Shown: positions 8,466-18,215 of the stretch, one piece after another
How the letters are laid out: the number at the start of each line of letters is the position of its first letter
How positions within the stretch are numbered: position 1 is the stretch's first letter
Assembly: GCA_017472325.1 (NCBI GenBank)
Contig: JAFUQM010000020.1
Location: forward strand, 1 to 63,903
Origin: Lachnospiraceae bacterium
GTDB lineage: Bacteria > Bacillota > Clostridia > Lachnospirales > Lachnospiraceae
Length of the DNA stretch: 63,903 nucleotides
Reading direction: 5' to 3'
Position numbers and translations under genes: made by a program
The notes under the pieces: generated by a model
Seen by the model: the letters and a program-made list of their open reading frames with translations, nothing else
Told to the model about the DNA's origin: nothing
Database searches by the model: none

Positions 8466-9350
8466 CTATAATTTCTCACTAAAAATATCTTTGTAGCCTT
8501 CACCATAAATCTCATTGGCACTTGTAATAATCATAAATGCAGCAGGGTCTTCATCCTGTATAATGTCTTCTACCCGTGGAGCAAGCTGCTTTTTTACAAC
8601 ACACATAATCACACGTTTGCTCTTCTGGCTATATCCACCTGCTCCTTCCAGATAAGTCACACCAATATCAAGTTATGCAAGCAAACGTTCTGTAATCTTT
8701 ATCTGATAATCACTAATAATATAAATCAGCTTTGCTTCATCCGTTCCATAAAGCACCATATCCATGACTTTTCCTGTAATAAAGACAGCAATCAACGCAT
8801 ACATCATGATATTAAAATCCCGGAATACGATGCCTGAAAACGCTACAATAATTACATCTGTCAGTAAAAACAAGGACCCCGTTTTCATATGTTTGTACTT
8901 CAGACGAAGAATTTTAATAATGATATCCATACCACCTGTTGTTGCACCGGATTTAAAAATCACCCCAATACCAACTGCCACAAGAATACTTCCCGCTAAT
9001 GCCGCAAGCAATGGTTCTGTTGTAACAGCAGATATGTTTGCTAACAAATTGGTAATTCCTGATGTTAATACAATTGCATAAGCAGTTGATAACATAAAGC
9101 GCCATCCAAACTTCCAAAGTCCCAGTAGTACAATCGGCACATTACACAAAAAGTACAGCGTACCTGTTTCTATTCCAGTAAGTCGGTTCAAAATGACAGC
9201 AATACCGGTAATACCTCCAGGTGCAAGATTATTCGGATCTAGGAACAAACTAATACCGCCGGCATAAAGACATGCCCCTATGGTAATTACAATATAATTT
9301 TTTATTATCGAATAACCAGTTTCTCTTCTTTTACGCAATTCCTGCTCCAT
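8466..9350 (-). pseudogene. YitT-family membrane protein interrupted by one in-frame stop
   Basis: Residues 1-225 form the multi-helix YitT_membrane domain (NYIVITIGACLYAGGISLFLDPNNLAPGG region; GATTGGMDI). A TAA at 8673-8675 then interrupts the frame. Reading on in the same frame gives LDIGVTYLEGAGGYS...GEGYKDIF, the C-terminal DUF2179 domain. Family members usually have Glu before LDxGVT, so one GAA-to-TAA change explains the break. Total length without the stop would be about 294 aa, normal for the family. The transport function is unknown. It is either a recent pseudogene, a sequencing error, or a truncated protein without the soluble domain. Confidence 0.85.
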
Positions 9351-9435
9351 ACGCCCGACACCTTTCTAAATATGCCTTACCTTATCATAATACCTAGTCT
9401 TTTCTGTATGGTTTACCATCAATTACTTATCTTCT

Positions 9436-9465
9436 ATTGTACAAAAAAAATGTTTCTTTATACAA
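9436..9465 (-). promoter_or_regulatory. Probable promoter of the yitT-bioY unit
   Basis: Minus strand -35 TTGTAT (9460-9465), 18 bp spacer, -10 TACAAT (9436-9441), in the 129 bp gap after the ilvA stop. Confidence 0.6.
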
Positions 9466-9479
9466 CTGACACAACTATT

Positions 9480-10703
9480 TTAAATATTTGTTCTTACCAC
9501 CTTCGGCTGATAATGATATTCATTCAATTTCTCTATAATCTGATTTTTATGTTCTGTACCAAATGCTTCTAATGTAATACGCAATTCTACTGCTGCACTA
9601 CGATTTGTAGATACAAACTGATTATGCTCTAATTTGATTACATTACCATTTTCTTTTGCAATAACATCTGCTACTTTAGATAACTCACCTGGCTTATCTG
9701 GTAACAGAATCGATACTGTAAAGATTCTATCCCTAAAGATTAAGCCCTGTTGTACAACGGAAGACATTGTGATAACGTCCATATTGCCACCACTTAAAAT
9801 AGATACAATCTTTTTGCCTTTTACATTTAAATGCTTTAATGCTGCAACAGTTAATAAACCTGAATTTTCTACTACCATTTTATGATTTTCTACCATATCG
9901 AGGAAAGCAACTACAAGTTCTTCATCTTCAACGGTAATCACCTCATCCAGATTTTTCTGTAAATATGGGAAAATCACATTACCTGGTGTTTTTACCGCAG
10001 TACCATCAGCAATTGTATTTACATTTGGAAGCGTTACTACCTTACCTGCTTTTAAAGATTCCTGTAAACAGTTTGCACCCGCTGGCTCCACACCAATCAC
10101 TTTAATCTTTGGATTTAACAGTTTTGCAAGAGTAGATACGCCTGTTGCAAGACCACCGCCTCCAACTGGTACAAGAATATAGTCAACAAGCGGGAGTTCT
10201 TTTACAATTTCCATTGCAATTGTTCCCTGTCCTGTTGCAACATCAATATCATCAAATGGATGAATAAATGTATATCCATGTAGCTCTGCCAGTTCATAAG
10301 CATGTGCACATGCCTCATCATACACATCACCATATAAAATAACTTCTGCCCCGTAGCTTTTGGTACGATTTACTTTCATAAGTGGCGTTGTTGTTGGCAT
10401 AACAATCGTTGCTTTGGCGCCAAACTGTTTTGCTGCATTGGCAACTCCCTGTGCATGATTACCTGCGGAAGCTGTAATAACACCTTTCTGTCTTTCTTCC
10501 TCTGTTAATGTTGACATTTTATAATATGCACCACGTACCTTATAAGCTCCTGTAAACTGCATATTTTCTGGTTTTAAATATACTCTATTTCCAGTCTGTA
10601 CACTCAGATAATCACTATATACCAGTTTCGTTTCCTGTGTAACTTTTTTGACCGCTTCTGCCGCCTCTTCAAATTTATCCAATGTGAATTCTTTCTGACT
10701 CAT
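9480..10703 (-). CDS. ilvA: Threonine ammonia-lyase (threonine dehydratase) with ACT domain
   Basis: PLP enzyme converting threonine to 2-oxobutanoate and ammonia, the first step to isoleucine or propionate. Of two adjacent ATGs (10706 and 10703) the second has better spacing from GAAGG. The PLP lysine is K55 in TGAYKVRGAY, the substrate loop is SAGNHAQG, and the phosphate-binding loop is GGGGLATG. A single ACT domain occupies about residues 325-407. The ~400 aa, one-ACT form resembles the short IlvA/TdcB group. The ATG overlaps the ftsY stop, so it is probably translationally coupled. Confidence 0.93.
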   Translation of the reverse strand: MSQKEFTLDKFEEAAEAVKKVTQETKLVYSDYLSVQTGNRVYLKPENMQFTGAYKVRGAYYKMSTLTEEERQKGVITASAGNHAQGVANAAKQFGAKATIVMPTTTPLMKVNRTKSYGAEVILYGDVYDEACAHAYELAELHGYTFIHPFDDIDVATGQGTIAMEIVKELPLVDYILVPVGGGGLATGVSTLAKLLNPKIKVIGVEPAGANCLQESLKAGKVVTLPNVNTIADGTAVKTPGNVIFPYLQKNLDEVITVEDEELVVAFLDMVENHKMVVENSGLLTVAALKHLNVKGKKIVSILSGGNMDVITMSSVVQQGLIFRDRIFTVSILLPDKPGELSKVADVIAKENGNVIKLEHNQFVSTNRSAAVELRITLEAFGTEHKNQIIEKLNEYHYQPKVVRTNI

Positions 10704-10705
10704 CA

Positions 10706-11644
10706 TTATCCTTCTTTCTTTACATCAAATAGTGCATTTACAAACTCATTAGAATCGAATTTCTGTAAATCTTCAATTGTTTCACCGACACCAATATATT
10801 TCACAGGAACTTTCAATTCTGACTGTATTGCAACTGCGATACCACCCTTTGCCGTGCCATCCATCTTAGTCAGGATAATACCTGTCAAATCTGTTACTTC
10901 ACCAAAATCTTTTGCCTGCTGTAAAGCATTCTGTCCGGTTGTACCATCCAAAACAACAAGGTTTTCTCTGTGTGCGTTTGGAAATTCTTTATCAATAATA
11001 CGATTGATTTTCTTTAATTCTTCCATCAGATTTTTCTTATTATGCAATCTGCCTGCAGTATCACACAACAGTACATCTACATTTCTTGCTTTAGCAGCAT
11101 TTACGGCATCATAAATAACAGCTGCTGGATCTGAACCTTCTGCACCACCAATAATATCCACACCTGCACGATGCGCCCATTCTGTTAATTGTTCACCTGC
11201 CGCGGCACGGAATGTATCCGCTGCTGCAAGCATAACCTTTCTGCCGTTTCCTTTTAGAATACTTGCCAGTTTACCAACAGAAGTTGTTTTTCCAACACCA
11301 TTTACACCAATCACAAAAATAATCGACTGTTTATGCTCAAAATCATATGCAGTCGCTTCCACCTGCATCTGTTCTCTGATGCTTTCAATCAATAATTCTT
11401 TACATTCTGCTGGCTCTTTGATATGCTTCTCTTTTACCTGTTCACGCAAACGTTCTAAAATAGACGTTGTTGCATTTACACCAATATCACCCATGATAAG
11501 AATTTCTTCCAGTTCTTCATAAAAATCCTCATCAATCATAGAGAATCCGTTAAAAACAGAATCAATTCCATGTACAATATTATTTCTTGTTTTGGTTAAC
11601 CCCGCCTTTAAGCGGCTAAAAAAACCTTTCTTTTCTTCACTCAC
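10706..11644 (-). CDS. ftsY: Signal recognition particle receptor FtsY
   Basis: Membrane-associated SRP receptor GTPase. I chose the GTG start at 11644 (VSEEKKGFF, 312 aa) because AGGAGG lies 9 nt upstream. The ATG at 11665 lies inside smc with no ribosome binding site. The N domain is followed by the G domain with [13 protein letters not shown] (about residue 115), DTAGRLHNK and [10 protein letters not shown]. The acidic A domain is very short, as in many Firmicutes. It follows smc directly. Confidence 0.95.
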   Translation of the reverse strand: MSEEKKGFFSRLKAGLTKTRNNIVHGIDSVFNGFSMIDEDFYEELEEILIMGDIGVNATTSILERLREQVKEKHIKEPAECKELLIESIREQMQVEATAYDFEHKQSIIFVIGVNGVGKTTSVGKLASILKGNGRKVMLAAADTFRAAAGEQLTEWAHRAGVDIIGGAEGSDPAAVIYDAVNAAKARNVDVLLCDTAGRLHNKKNLMEELKKINRIIDKEFPNAHRENLVVLDGTTGQNALQQAKDFGEVTDLTGIILTKMDGTAKGGIAVAIQSELKVPVKYIGVGETIEDLQKFDSNEFVNALFDVKKEG

Positions 11645-11657
11645 ACTAAGCAGCCTC

Positions 11658-14600
11658 CTAGTCATCTAAATCTTTATCTATCAGATTGACACTGACAAGT
11701 GCCGATACACCTTTTTCCTGCATGGTAATACCATACAATCTATCCGCAGTTTCCATTGTTCCACGACGATGTGTAATTACAATGAACTGTGTATGCTTTG
11801 TCAGCTTATGTAAGTATTTTGCAAATCGTCCAACGTTGCTCTCATCTAACGCTGCCTCAATCTCATCTAACAGACAGAATGGAGATGGTTTTAAGTTTTG
11901 AATTGCAAATAAAAGCGCAATGGCAGTTAAAGCTTTCTCACCACCAGATAACTGCATCATATTCTGTAATTTCTTTCCTGGTGGTTGTGCAATAATCTTA
12001 ATGCCTGCTTCTAGAATATCTTCCTCTTCCATCAATTCAAGCGTACCCTTACCACCACCAAACATTTCTTTGAATACAGTGTCAAATTCCTTGCTAATTT
12101 CCTTGAATTTTTCTGTAAACTGTTTTCTCATGGCAGCATCTAATTCTGTGATAATACCAATTAGCGTTTCTTCTGCTGCAACAAGGTCATCATGCTGCGT
12201 CTTTAAGAAGCTGTAACGCTCCATAAGGTTTTTGTAATCCTCAATCGCATTCACGTTAACATCGCCAAGTTTTTTTATTTGGTCTTTTAACGATGCAATA
12301 TCACGCTTCATAGCGGTTAGATCTGTCATCTCTTCATTACGCATAGATGCCGCATCTGTTAGCGTAATCTCATATTCATCCCACATATAATTAATCTGGG
12401 ATTCAATCGATTCTTCCATTCTTTCTTTCTGGGCATTCAAGCGGTAAACTTCCTTATCCAGACTTGCCATACGCTCAGACATCTCTTCCCGTTTGTGAAA
12501 GAAATTTTTCTGATTTGCAGATAATTCTTCTCTCTTGGCAATATCATCTTTTAATTTACCTTCTGTATCACCCTGTGTTGTATAAGAAGCCGCAATTGTT
12601 TTTTCGAGTTCTGTGATATTATCCTGTTTTCTTGCAATATCTTCTTCACTCTGGTTAAATCCAGCCTTGACTTCTTCTAACTCTGTTGTATAACGTAACA
12701 ATTCGCCTTCCAGACGATCCACATTCTGCTGATGGAATTCCTGTGTCTGTAGCATTTTCTGCACTTCCACATCCCATTCCGACACTTTGGATGTCTGTTC
12801 CATCTCTTCTGTACGTTTACCTTCTAATTCCTGCTGGAATCCAAGAATTTGTGATTCCACATTTTTCTCTAATTCCTCGGACTCTTTTAATTCACGTAAA
12901 ATAGCTTCTTTACTTTCTGTAATCTCACGAATCTGGTTTGCAATTTCTTTCTCTTCTGTTTTTAATTCTCCAAATCCTGCTTCCGCTTCTTCTTTACGTT
13001 CTTCGGCTTTGATTACATTGAGTCTTGCTGTGTTTTGTAAAATAAACTGTTCCTGCAAACTTGCCTTTACAGTTTCAAGGTCCAGACGAAGCTTATTTCT
13101 CTCTTCTTTTGTTTTTTCAATGTCATCTAAAATTTTATCAATTTTAGTAAGATGATCTTTGACCTTGGTCTCTAGTTCTTCAATCTCTCGTCTTCTTCCC
13201 AGAAGATTACTGTTATTTTTAAACGCACCACCACTGATAGCACCACCCGGTACTAACAATTCACCTTCAATGGTTACCATACGGATACCATAATCAAATT
13301 TGCGGGCAATTTTAACTGCATTGTCAATATTGTCAACAACCATAATTCTGCCAAGCATTGCCTTTGCTACGTCTTTATACTTTTTATCAATCGTAACAAG
13401 TGCATCCGCCATACCAATAACACCTTTTTCTTCCAATGCTTCTGGTGTTTTAAACTCCTGCGGATTTGTAATACTAGTCAGTGGCAAGAAGGTTGCACGT
13501 CCTGCTTTGTTCTGCTTCAGATAAGCAATCATTTTCTTGGCAGTTTCTTCATTGTCTGTTACAATATTCTGAATGTTACCGCCAAGTGCTGTTTCAATGG
13601 CCGTTTCGTACTTTTTCTCTACTTTGATAATATCGGCTACAACACCAATAATACCTTTTTCTGATTCCTTGCGTTCCATAACACGCTTTACACTGCCACC
13701 ATAACCATCATAACGCTCTGTTAAGTTTGTCAGCGCCTCTAATTTGGATTTGTCCTGATGATATGTAACCTGTGTATCACGTAAGGATTTATCTTTACCA
13801 GCCAATTCATCATGCATCTGAGAAAGACGTTCGTCAATAATCTGCTGTTTATCATTCAAACTGATAATCTCATCATTGACTTTTGCAAATTCTTCCTGGA
13901 GTTTTTGAATCACTGCCTCTTGCTCTGCTTCATCTGACTTCGCGCGAAGCAGGCGGGAGTTTAATTCCGCCTTTCTAATGTTAATCTGCTCCATCATCGT
14001 ATCATAACGACCAATTTTGGATTTGATAGTTGCTCTTTCATTTAACGCATCAATAATTGTATTTTTACCAGTTTCAATGTGGTTATTTAATTCTTCGATC
14101 TTACTCTGTGTTGCAAGCAGTAAGGCTTTTGCTTCATCTCTTGCTTTTTCAATTTCTGCAACCTGCGTATCAATCTCCGCTTTATCAGCCACAATTCCTG
14201 CTTTGTCTTTTTCTTTTTCATCAATATCCTTTTGGATACTTTCTATACGGTTATTCAGATGTTCTTTATTGCCCTGCGCAGACTTAATCTGCTCCTTTAA
14301 AACATTGATTTCACCTTCTAATTTACCTCGAAGTACACTTGTATCCGTTAATTGACCTCTGGCTGTTTCAATTGCCTCTTCCAAACGTTCAATTTCATTC
14401 TGTACTGTTTCATACTCTTCTTTGATTGCTTCATAGTTTACTTTGGTCTCTTCCAAATCACCATTTGCAATCTTGTATTTTTCTTCTACACCTTCTAATT
14501 GTTCACGGAGACGTTTGTTTTCTAAAAGAAACATATTGACATCAAGTGTTTTCAATTCTTCTTTTTTCTTCAGGTAAATCTTCGCAGTTTCAGACTGTTT

Positions 14601-15218
14601 CTCCAATGGTCCAATCTGCTTTTCCAACTCACTTAGAATATCATTCACACGAATGAGATTCTGTTTCTCATCCTCTAACTTCTTCTGTGCCGTTGCTTTT
14701 CTTCTTTTAAATTTTACAATCCCTGCCGCCTCATCGAACAATTCTCGGCGTTCTTCCGGTTTACCACTTAAAATTTTATCAATCTGTCCCTGTCCGATAA
14801 TCGAATAACCTTCTTTACCAATACCAGTATCATAAAAAAGCTCATTCACATCTTTCAAACGACATACTGTACCATTAATCAGATATTCGCTTTCTCCCGA
14901 ACGATAAATTCTTCTCGCTACCGTTACTTCATCATAATCTACAGCAAGCTGATGGTCAGAATTATCAAGTGTAATTGCCACATACGCATAGCTTAATGGT
15001 TTTCTCATCTCTGTTCCCGAGAAAATAACATCTTGCATGGACGCACCACGAAGCTGCTTGATTCTCTGTTCCCCAAGCACCCATCGTACCGCATCTGCAA
15101 CATTGCTCTTACCACTTCCATTTGGTCCTACAATACCTGTAATACCATTGTGGAACTTAAATGTAATTTTATTTGCAAAAGATTTAAATCCGTGTACTTC
15201 TATACTCTTTAGATACAT
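11658..15218 (-). CDS. smc: Chromosome partition protein SMC
   Basis: Condensin ATPase for chromosome compaction and segregation. It is 1186 aa. The N-terminal head has Walker A GPNGSGKS at residues 31-38. Long coiled coils follow, then a hinge at about residues 510-670 (YGGSVKRVMERKE ... VPGGAISGG), more coiled coil, and the C-terminal head with LSGGEKALTA near residue 1091 and LLDEIEAALDE. All ABC-type head motifs are intact. It sits between rnc and ftsY, the classic Firmicute order. Confidence 0.98.
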   Translation of the reverse strand: MYLKSIEVHGFKSFANKITFKFHNGITGIVGPNGSGKSNVADAVRWVLGEQRIKQLRGASMQDVIFSGTEMRKPLSYAYVAITLDNSDHQLAVDYDEVTVARRIYRSGESEYLINGTVCRLKDVNELFYDTGIGKEGYSIIGQGQIDKILSGKPEERRELFDEAAGIVKFKRRKATAQKKLEDEKQNLIRVNDILSELEKQIGPLEKQSETAKIYLKKKEELKTLDVNMFLLENKRLREQLEGVEEKYKIANGDLEETKVNYEAIKEEYETVQNEIERLEEAIETARGQLTDTSVLRGKLEGEINVLKEQIKSAQGNKEHLNNRIESIQKDIDEKEKDKAGIVADKAEIDTQVAEIEKARDEAKALLLATQSKIEELNNHIETGKNTIIDALNERATIKSKIGRYDTMMEQINIRKAELNSRLLRAKSDEAEQEAVIQKLQEEFAKVNDEIISLNDKQQIIDERLSQMHDELAGKDKSLRDTQVTYHQDKSKLEALTNLTERYDGYGGSVKRVMERKESEKGIIGVVADIIKVEKKYETAIETALGGNIQNIVTDNEETAKKMIAYLKQNKAGRATFLPLTSITNPQEFKTPEALEEKGVIGMADALVTIDKKYKDVAKAMLGRIMVVDNIDNAVKIARKFDYGIRMVTIEGELLVPGGAISGGAFKNNSNLLGRRREIEELETKVKDHLTKIDKILDDIEKTKEERNKLRLDLETVKASLQEQFILQNTARLNVIKAEERKEEAEAGFGELKTEEKEIANQIREITESKEAILRELKESEELEKNVESQILGFQQELEGKRTEEMEQTSKVSEWDVEVQKMLQTQEFHQQNVDRLEGELLRYTTELEEVKAGFNQSEEDIARKQDNITELEKTIAASYTTQGDTEGKLKDDIAKREELSANQKNFFHKREEMSERMASLDKEVYRLNAQKERMEESIESQINYMWDEYEITLTDAASMRNEEMTDLTAMKRDIASLKDQIKKLGDVNVNAIEDYKNLMERYSFLKTQHDDLVAAEETLIGIITELDAAMRKQFTEKFKEISKEFDTVFKEMFGGGKGTLELMEEEDILEAGIKIIAQPPGKKLQNMMQLSGGEKALTAIALLFAIQNLKPSPFCLLDEIEAALDESNVGRFAKYLHKLTKHTQFIVITHRRGTMETADRLYGITMQEKGVSALVSVNLIDKDLDD

Positions 15219-15232
15219 ACTATACCCTATCC

Positions 15233-15925
15233 TTACTGTTTGTGTAGCGAGAGCAGTGCCTGATATGCCGCCTGCTGTTCTGCTGCTTTTTTGGAGCGTC
15301 CCACACCTTTTCCAAGCAATTCTCCATCAAGATGTGCTTCTACAAAAAACTGCTTGTCATGTTCCGGACCGTCTTCTCCTGTCAGGACATATTGTAACTG
15401 TCCTTTACTTCCTTTTTGAATGATTTCCTGCAGAATTGTTTTACTATCATAAAACAACCTTTTATGCTCTAAATCAGACAATACAAACTGGTGAATAAAC
15501 TGTTTCGCACACAAAAATCCACCATCTAAATAAATAGCACCGATTACCGCTTCCATAACATCTGCAATAATAGAATCTCTGCTTCGCCCACCTGTTGCTT
15601 CCTCACCTTTTCCAAGGAAAATAAACTTCTCAAGTTCCAGTTCTCTTGCGCAAAATGCCAAAGCAAATTCACAAACCATAGATGCTCGAAGTCTCGTCAT
15701 ATTGCCTTCTGACATGGTCATGTCATTATGAAATAAAAATTCACTTGAGACCAGTTCTAAAACAGCATCTCCTAAAAATTCTACTCTTTCATAATTCTCA
15801 ATTTTATTAATTTTACGTTCATTGGCATAGGAACTGTGCGTCAAGGCCTGTCTTAGCAGATTCTGATTTATAAATTTGTAACCAATTCGCTTTTCCAGTT
15901 CCTGTAAGGAATATTCTATCGACAT
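15233..15925 (-). CDS. rnc: Ribonuclease III
   Basis: Double-strand-specific endoribonuclease for rRNA and mRNA processing. It is 230 aa. The signature ERVEFLGDAVL (residues 46-56) contains the metal-binding carboxylates. A second acidic pair lies in DVMEAVIGAIYLDGG. A dsRNA-binding domain runs from about 160 to the end, with KKAAEQQAAYQAL. It is transcribed after acpP, with a small hairpin in the gap. Confidence 0.97.
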   Translation of the reverse strand: MSIEYSLQELEKRIGYKFINQNLLRQALTHSSYANERKINKIENYERVEFLGDAVLELVSSEFLFHNDMTMSEGNMTRLRASMVCEFALAFCARELELEKFIFLGKGEEATGGRSRDSIIADVMEAVIGAIYLDGGFLCAKQFIHQFVLSDLEHKRLFYDSKTILQEIIQKGSKGQLQYVLTGEDGPEHDKQFFVEAHLDGELLGKGVGRSKKAAEQQAAYQALLSLHKQ

Positions 15926-15949
15926 TTCTCTTACCTCACATCAGACGAA

Positions 15950-15966
15950 AAGCCCTTAACGGGCTT
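15950..15966 (-). terminator. Short hairpin between acpP and rnc
   Basis: AAGCCC, a 5-base loop, then GGGCTT followed by TTCG on the minus strand. The stem is short and the T-run weak. It is probably a partial terminator that sets acpP above rnc. Confidence 0.4.
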
Positions 15967-15998
15967 ACGCTACAGACATTATGTATTTCTGTCTTATA

Positions 15999-16226
15999 TT
16001 ACATCGCGTTTTTAATCAGTTCTAAGGCTTCCCCTACTGTGGAAATTGCTTCTGCATCTTCAGCTTCGATTTCAACAGAAAATGTGTCTTCAATTCCCAT
16101 TACAATCTGAAATACGTCCAAAGAGTCTGCTCCCAGATCATCTACAAAAGTAGTATCCATTGTAATTTCATTTGGATCTACACTTAATACTTCAGCAATA
16201 ATCTGTTTTAACTTTTCAAATTCCAT
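15999..16226 (-). CDS. acpP: Acyl carrier protein
   Basis: Carries acyl chains as 4'-phosphopantetheine thioesters. The start gives MEFEKLKQII (75 aa), with AAGGAAGG upstream. The longer frame would overlap plsX. The phosphopantetheine serine is Ser35 in GADSLD. It is very acidic and full length. It follows plsX by 16 bp, the standard fatty acid/phospholipid gene order. Confidence 0.96.
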   Translation of the reverse strand: MEFEKLKQIIAEVLSVDPNEITMDTTFVDDLGADSLDVFQIVMGIEDTFSVEIEAEDAEAISTVGEALELIKNAM

Positions 16227-16242
16227 AATAGATGTTCCTTCC

Positions 16243-17256
16243 TTATTCATCCTTTAATGTAATTTTTTCTATCAATTTCTCATTCATGCATTCTTCTTTA
16301 AAAGCGATACACTGTAAAATAGAATTCTTCACTTCAACTGCACTGGAACTACCATGTGTTTTTACAACAAGTCCATTTAGTCCAAGCAGTGGCGCTCCGC
16401 CATATTCTTCCAAATCAAACGCTTTAAGTGTTTGTTTCAATGCTGGTTTTACTAATAATGCACCAATCTTACTGCGAAGTGAAGTCATCATACCTTCCTT
16501 CACTTTTTTAATTAATGTACCGCCAACACCTTCATACATTTTAAGAATTACATTTCCAACAAAAGCTTCACATACAACAACATCCGCTTTTCCTGCTGGA
16601 ATATCTCTTGCTTCAATACTTCCAATAAAGTTAATCTCTGGACAGTTCTTCAAAAGTGGAAATGTTTCTTTTACAAGTGCATTTCCTTTTTCTTCTTCTG
16701 CCCCGTTATTTACAATAGCAACAGTAGGATTCTTTCTTCCTACAATAGCTTCCATATAAGTTGCACCCATTTTCGCAAATTGTACAAGATGGGACGGTCT
16801 AGCATCTACATTAGCGCCACAGTCAATCAGCAGACTTGCGCCTGTCTCTGTCGGAATCATTGGTGCAAGTGCTGGTCTTTCTATTCCTTTAATTCTTCCA
16901 ACAAGTACTTGTCCACCCACAAGAACTGCACCTGTACTTCCAGCAGATACGAAAGCATCGCACATACCTTCCTTTACGCTGTTTAATCCTCTTACGATAG
17001 AAGAATCTTTTTTCTTACGAATCGCCATAACTGGTGGCTCTGCCGTTTCAATAACTTCCGTTGTAGCAACAATTTCCACCTGTTCACTGGCATATGTATA
17101 ATTAGCAAGCTCTTTTTTGATAATTGCTTCATTACCAAACAGAAACGCTTTTACTCTTTTATCTTCATTAATCGCAAGAATTGTTCCTTTAATTATTTCT
17201 ACTGGTGCATTGTCTCCACCCATTGCGTCAACCGCTACATTTACATATTCCGCCAT
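16243..17256 (-). CDS. plsX: Phosphate acyltransferase PlsX
   Basis: Makes acyl-phosphate from acyl-ACP for phosphatidic acid synthesis. It is 337 aa. The opening VNVAVDAMGGDNAPVEIIKG is the PlsX signature. GSTGAVLVGG and GANVDARP follow, all typical of the family's Rossmann-like fold. A promoter and the rpmF terminator precede it. acpP follows. Confidence 0.97.
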   Translation of the reverse strand: MAEYVNVAVDAMGGDNAPVEIIKGTILAINEDKRVKAFLFGNEAIIKKELANYTYASEQVEIVATTEVIETAEPPVMAIRKKKDSSIVRGLNSVKEGMCDAFVSAGSTGAVLVGGQVLVGRIKGIERPALAPMIPTETGASLLIDCGANVDARPSHLVQFAKMGATYMEAIVGRKNPTVAIVNNGAEEEKGNALVKETFPLLKNCPEINFIGSIEARDIPAGKADVVVCEAFVGNVILKMYEGVGGTLIKKVKEGMMTSLRSKIGALLVKPALKQTLKAFDLEEYGGAPLLGLNGLVVKTHGSSSAVEVKNSILQCIAFKEECMNEKLIEKITLKDE

Positions 17257-17284
17257 GACTTACCTCCTATAAACATCCTATTTT

Positions 17285-17313
17285 ACTATACTAGACGCCT
17301 ACTCAAAAATCAA
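17285..17313 (-). promoter_or_regulatory. Promoter of plsX-acpP-rnc-smc-ftsY-ilvA
   Basis: Minus strand -35 TTGATT (17308-17313), 17 bp spacer, -10 TATAGT (17285-17290), directly after the rpmF terminator. No FapR-type operator was recognised. Confidence 0.7.
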
Positions 17314-17326
17314 GTTTTTTATGAAC

Positions 17327-17354
17327 GAAAAAAAGTGTCCGAATCGGACACTTT
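17327..17354 (-). terminator. Intrinsic terminator of yceD-rpmF
   Basis: On the minus strand AAAGTGTCCGA pairs with TCGGACACTTT, followed by a run of T. It lies 9 bp after the rpmF stop. Confidence 0.9.
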
Positions 17355-17362
17355 ACTTTCAA

Positions 17363-17542
17363 TTAATCAACTGCTACTATCTCTTTTTTATTATAAGATC
17401 CGCAAGCCTTGCATACTCTGTGAGGCATCATTAAAGCACCACATTTGCTGCATTTTACTAAAGTAGGAGCACTCATTTTCCAGTTTGCTCTTCTCTTATC
17501 TCTTCTACCTTTAGAAGATTTATTCTTTGGACAAATAGACAT
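17363..17542 (-). CDS. rpmF: 50S ribosomal protein L32
   Basis: A 59 aa protein, MSICPKNKSSKGRRDKRRAN at the start, with the zinc-ribbon cysteine pairs CSKCG and CKACG. It is full length for a Firmicute L32. It starts 2 bp after the yceD stop, the conserved yceD-rpmF pairing. RBS AGGAGG lies upstream within the end of yceD. Confidence 0.96.
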   Translation of the reverse strand: MSICPKNKSSKGRRDKRRANWKMSAPTLVKCSKCGALMMPHRVCKACGSYNKKEIVAVD

Positions 17543-17544
17543 CG

Positions 17545-18075
17545 TTACACCTCCTTATTCGCGTTAAAGATATCTTTTATCACTGCCATTCGAGGATCTG
17601 GAACGAATGTATCGCATCCACACTCTCCCTCATTTAAGTCTTTTCCGCATTGTTTACAAATCCCTTTGCAAACTTCGCTACACAAAACTTTTGTTGGCCA
17701 GTTTATCAAAATTTCATTGCTTATTAAGTCTTCTATATTGATACTATATCCTTCCATAAAATCTCTTCCATCTTCCATATCTTCTGACAAATCATCAGAT
17801 ACTTCCGGTGAAACCAGTTCTTCTGTAAAAGATAAATCAAACTCATGTATTACATCCTTGAGGCACCTATCACATGAAAGTATCATTGTAAGCTTTACAT
17901 GACCCTCCATATGTGCTTTCCCATTTCCTGTATTAGAAAAGGTAACACTGATTGGTGTCTTATCCGTAATTGTATAAGTTACATGTTGATTCTCGTATGT
18001 CACCATCTCCAAATCAACCTGCATCTGAACTACCTTACCTTCAGATGAAAAAACATCAGTCAAATTAATTAACAT
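17545..18075 (-). CDS. yceD: YceD/DUF177-family protein
   Basis: A 176 aa protein of the family encoded next to rpmF. In plants and bacteria it is linked to 23S rRNA accumulation, with no known enzymatic activity. Visible are the CDRCLKDV motif in the middle and a Cys-rich C-terminal segment, CSEVCKGICKQCGKDLNEGECGC at roughly residues 134-156, which probably binds a metal. It has its own very strong promoter, separate from pta. Confidence 0.9.
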   Translation of the reverse strand: MLINLTDVFSSEGKVVQMQVDLEMVTYENQHVTYTITDKTPISVTFSNTGNGKAHMEGHVKLTMILSCDRCLKDVIHEFDLSFTEELVSPEVSDDLSEDMEDGRDFMEGYSINIEDLISNEILINWPTKVLCSEVCKGICKQCGKDLNEGECGCDTFVPDPRMAVIKDIFNANKEV

Positions 18076-18101
18076 AGTAGACTCCTATCCACACTCAAAC
18101 A

Positions 18102-18130
18102 ATTATACATATAGTGTTATCTTTTGTCAA
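18102..18130 (-). promoter_or_regulatory. Promoter of yceD-rpmF
   Basis: Consensus sigma-A promoter on the minus strand: TTGACA (18125-18130), 17 bp spacer, TATAAT (18102-18107). Confidence 0.92.
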
Positions 18131-18215
18131 CAAAGAAAAATAACTTTCTATATTTTTTTATCTAGACCTTGTATGTGATCGCCTTTTCAAATACAAATTA
18201 TATAGCAATACATCT

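Noticed and set aside
11645..11665. Upstream ATG start for ftsY overlapping smc
   Set aside because: There is no ribosome binding site before it, while AGGAGG is correctly spaced before the GTG at 11644.
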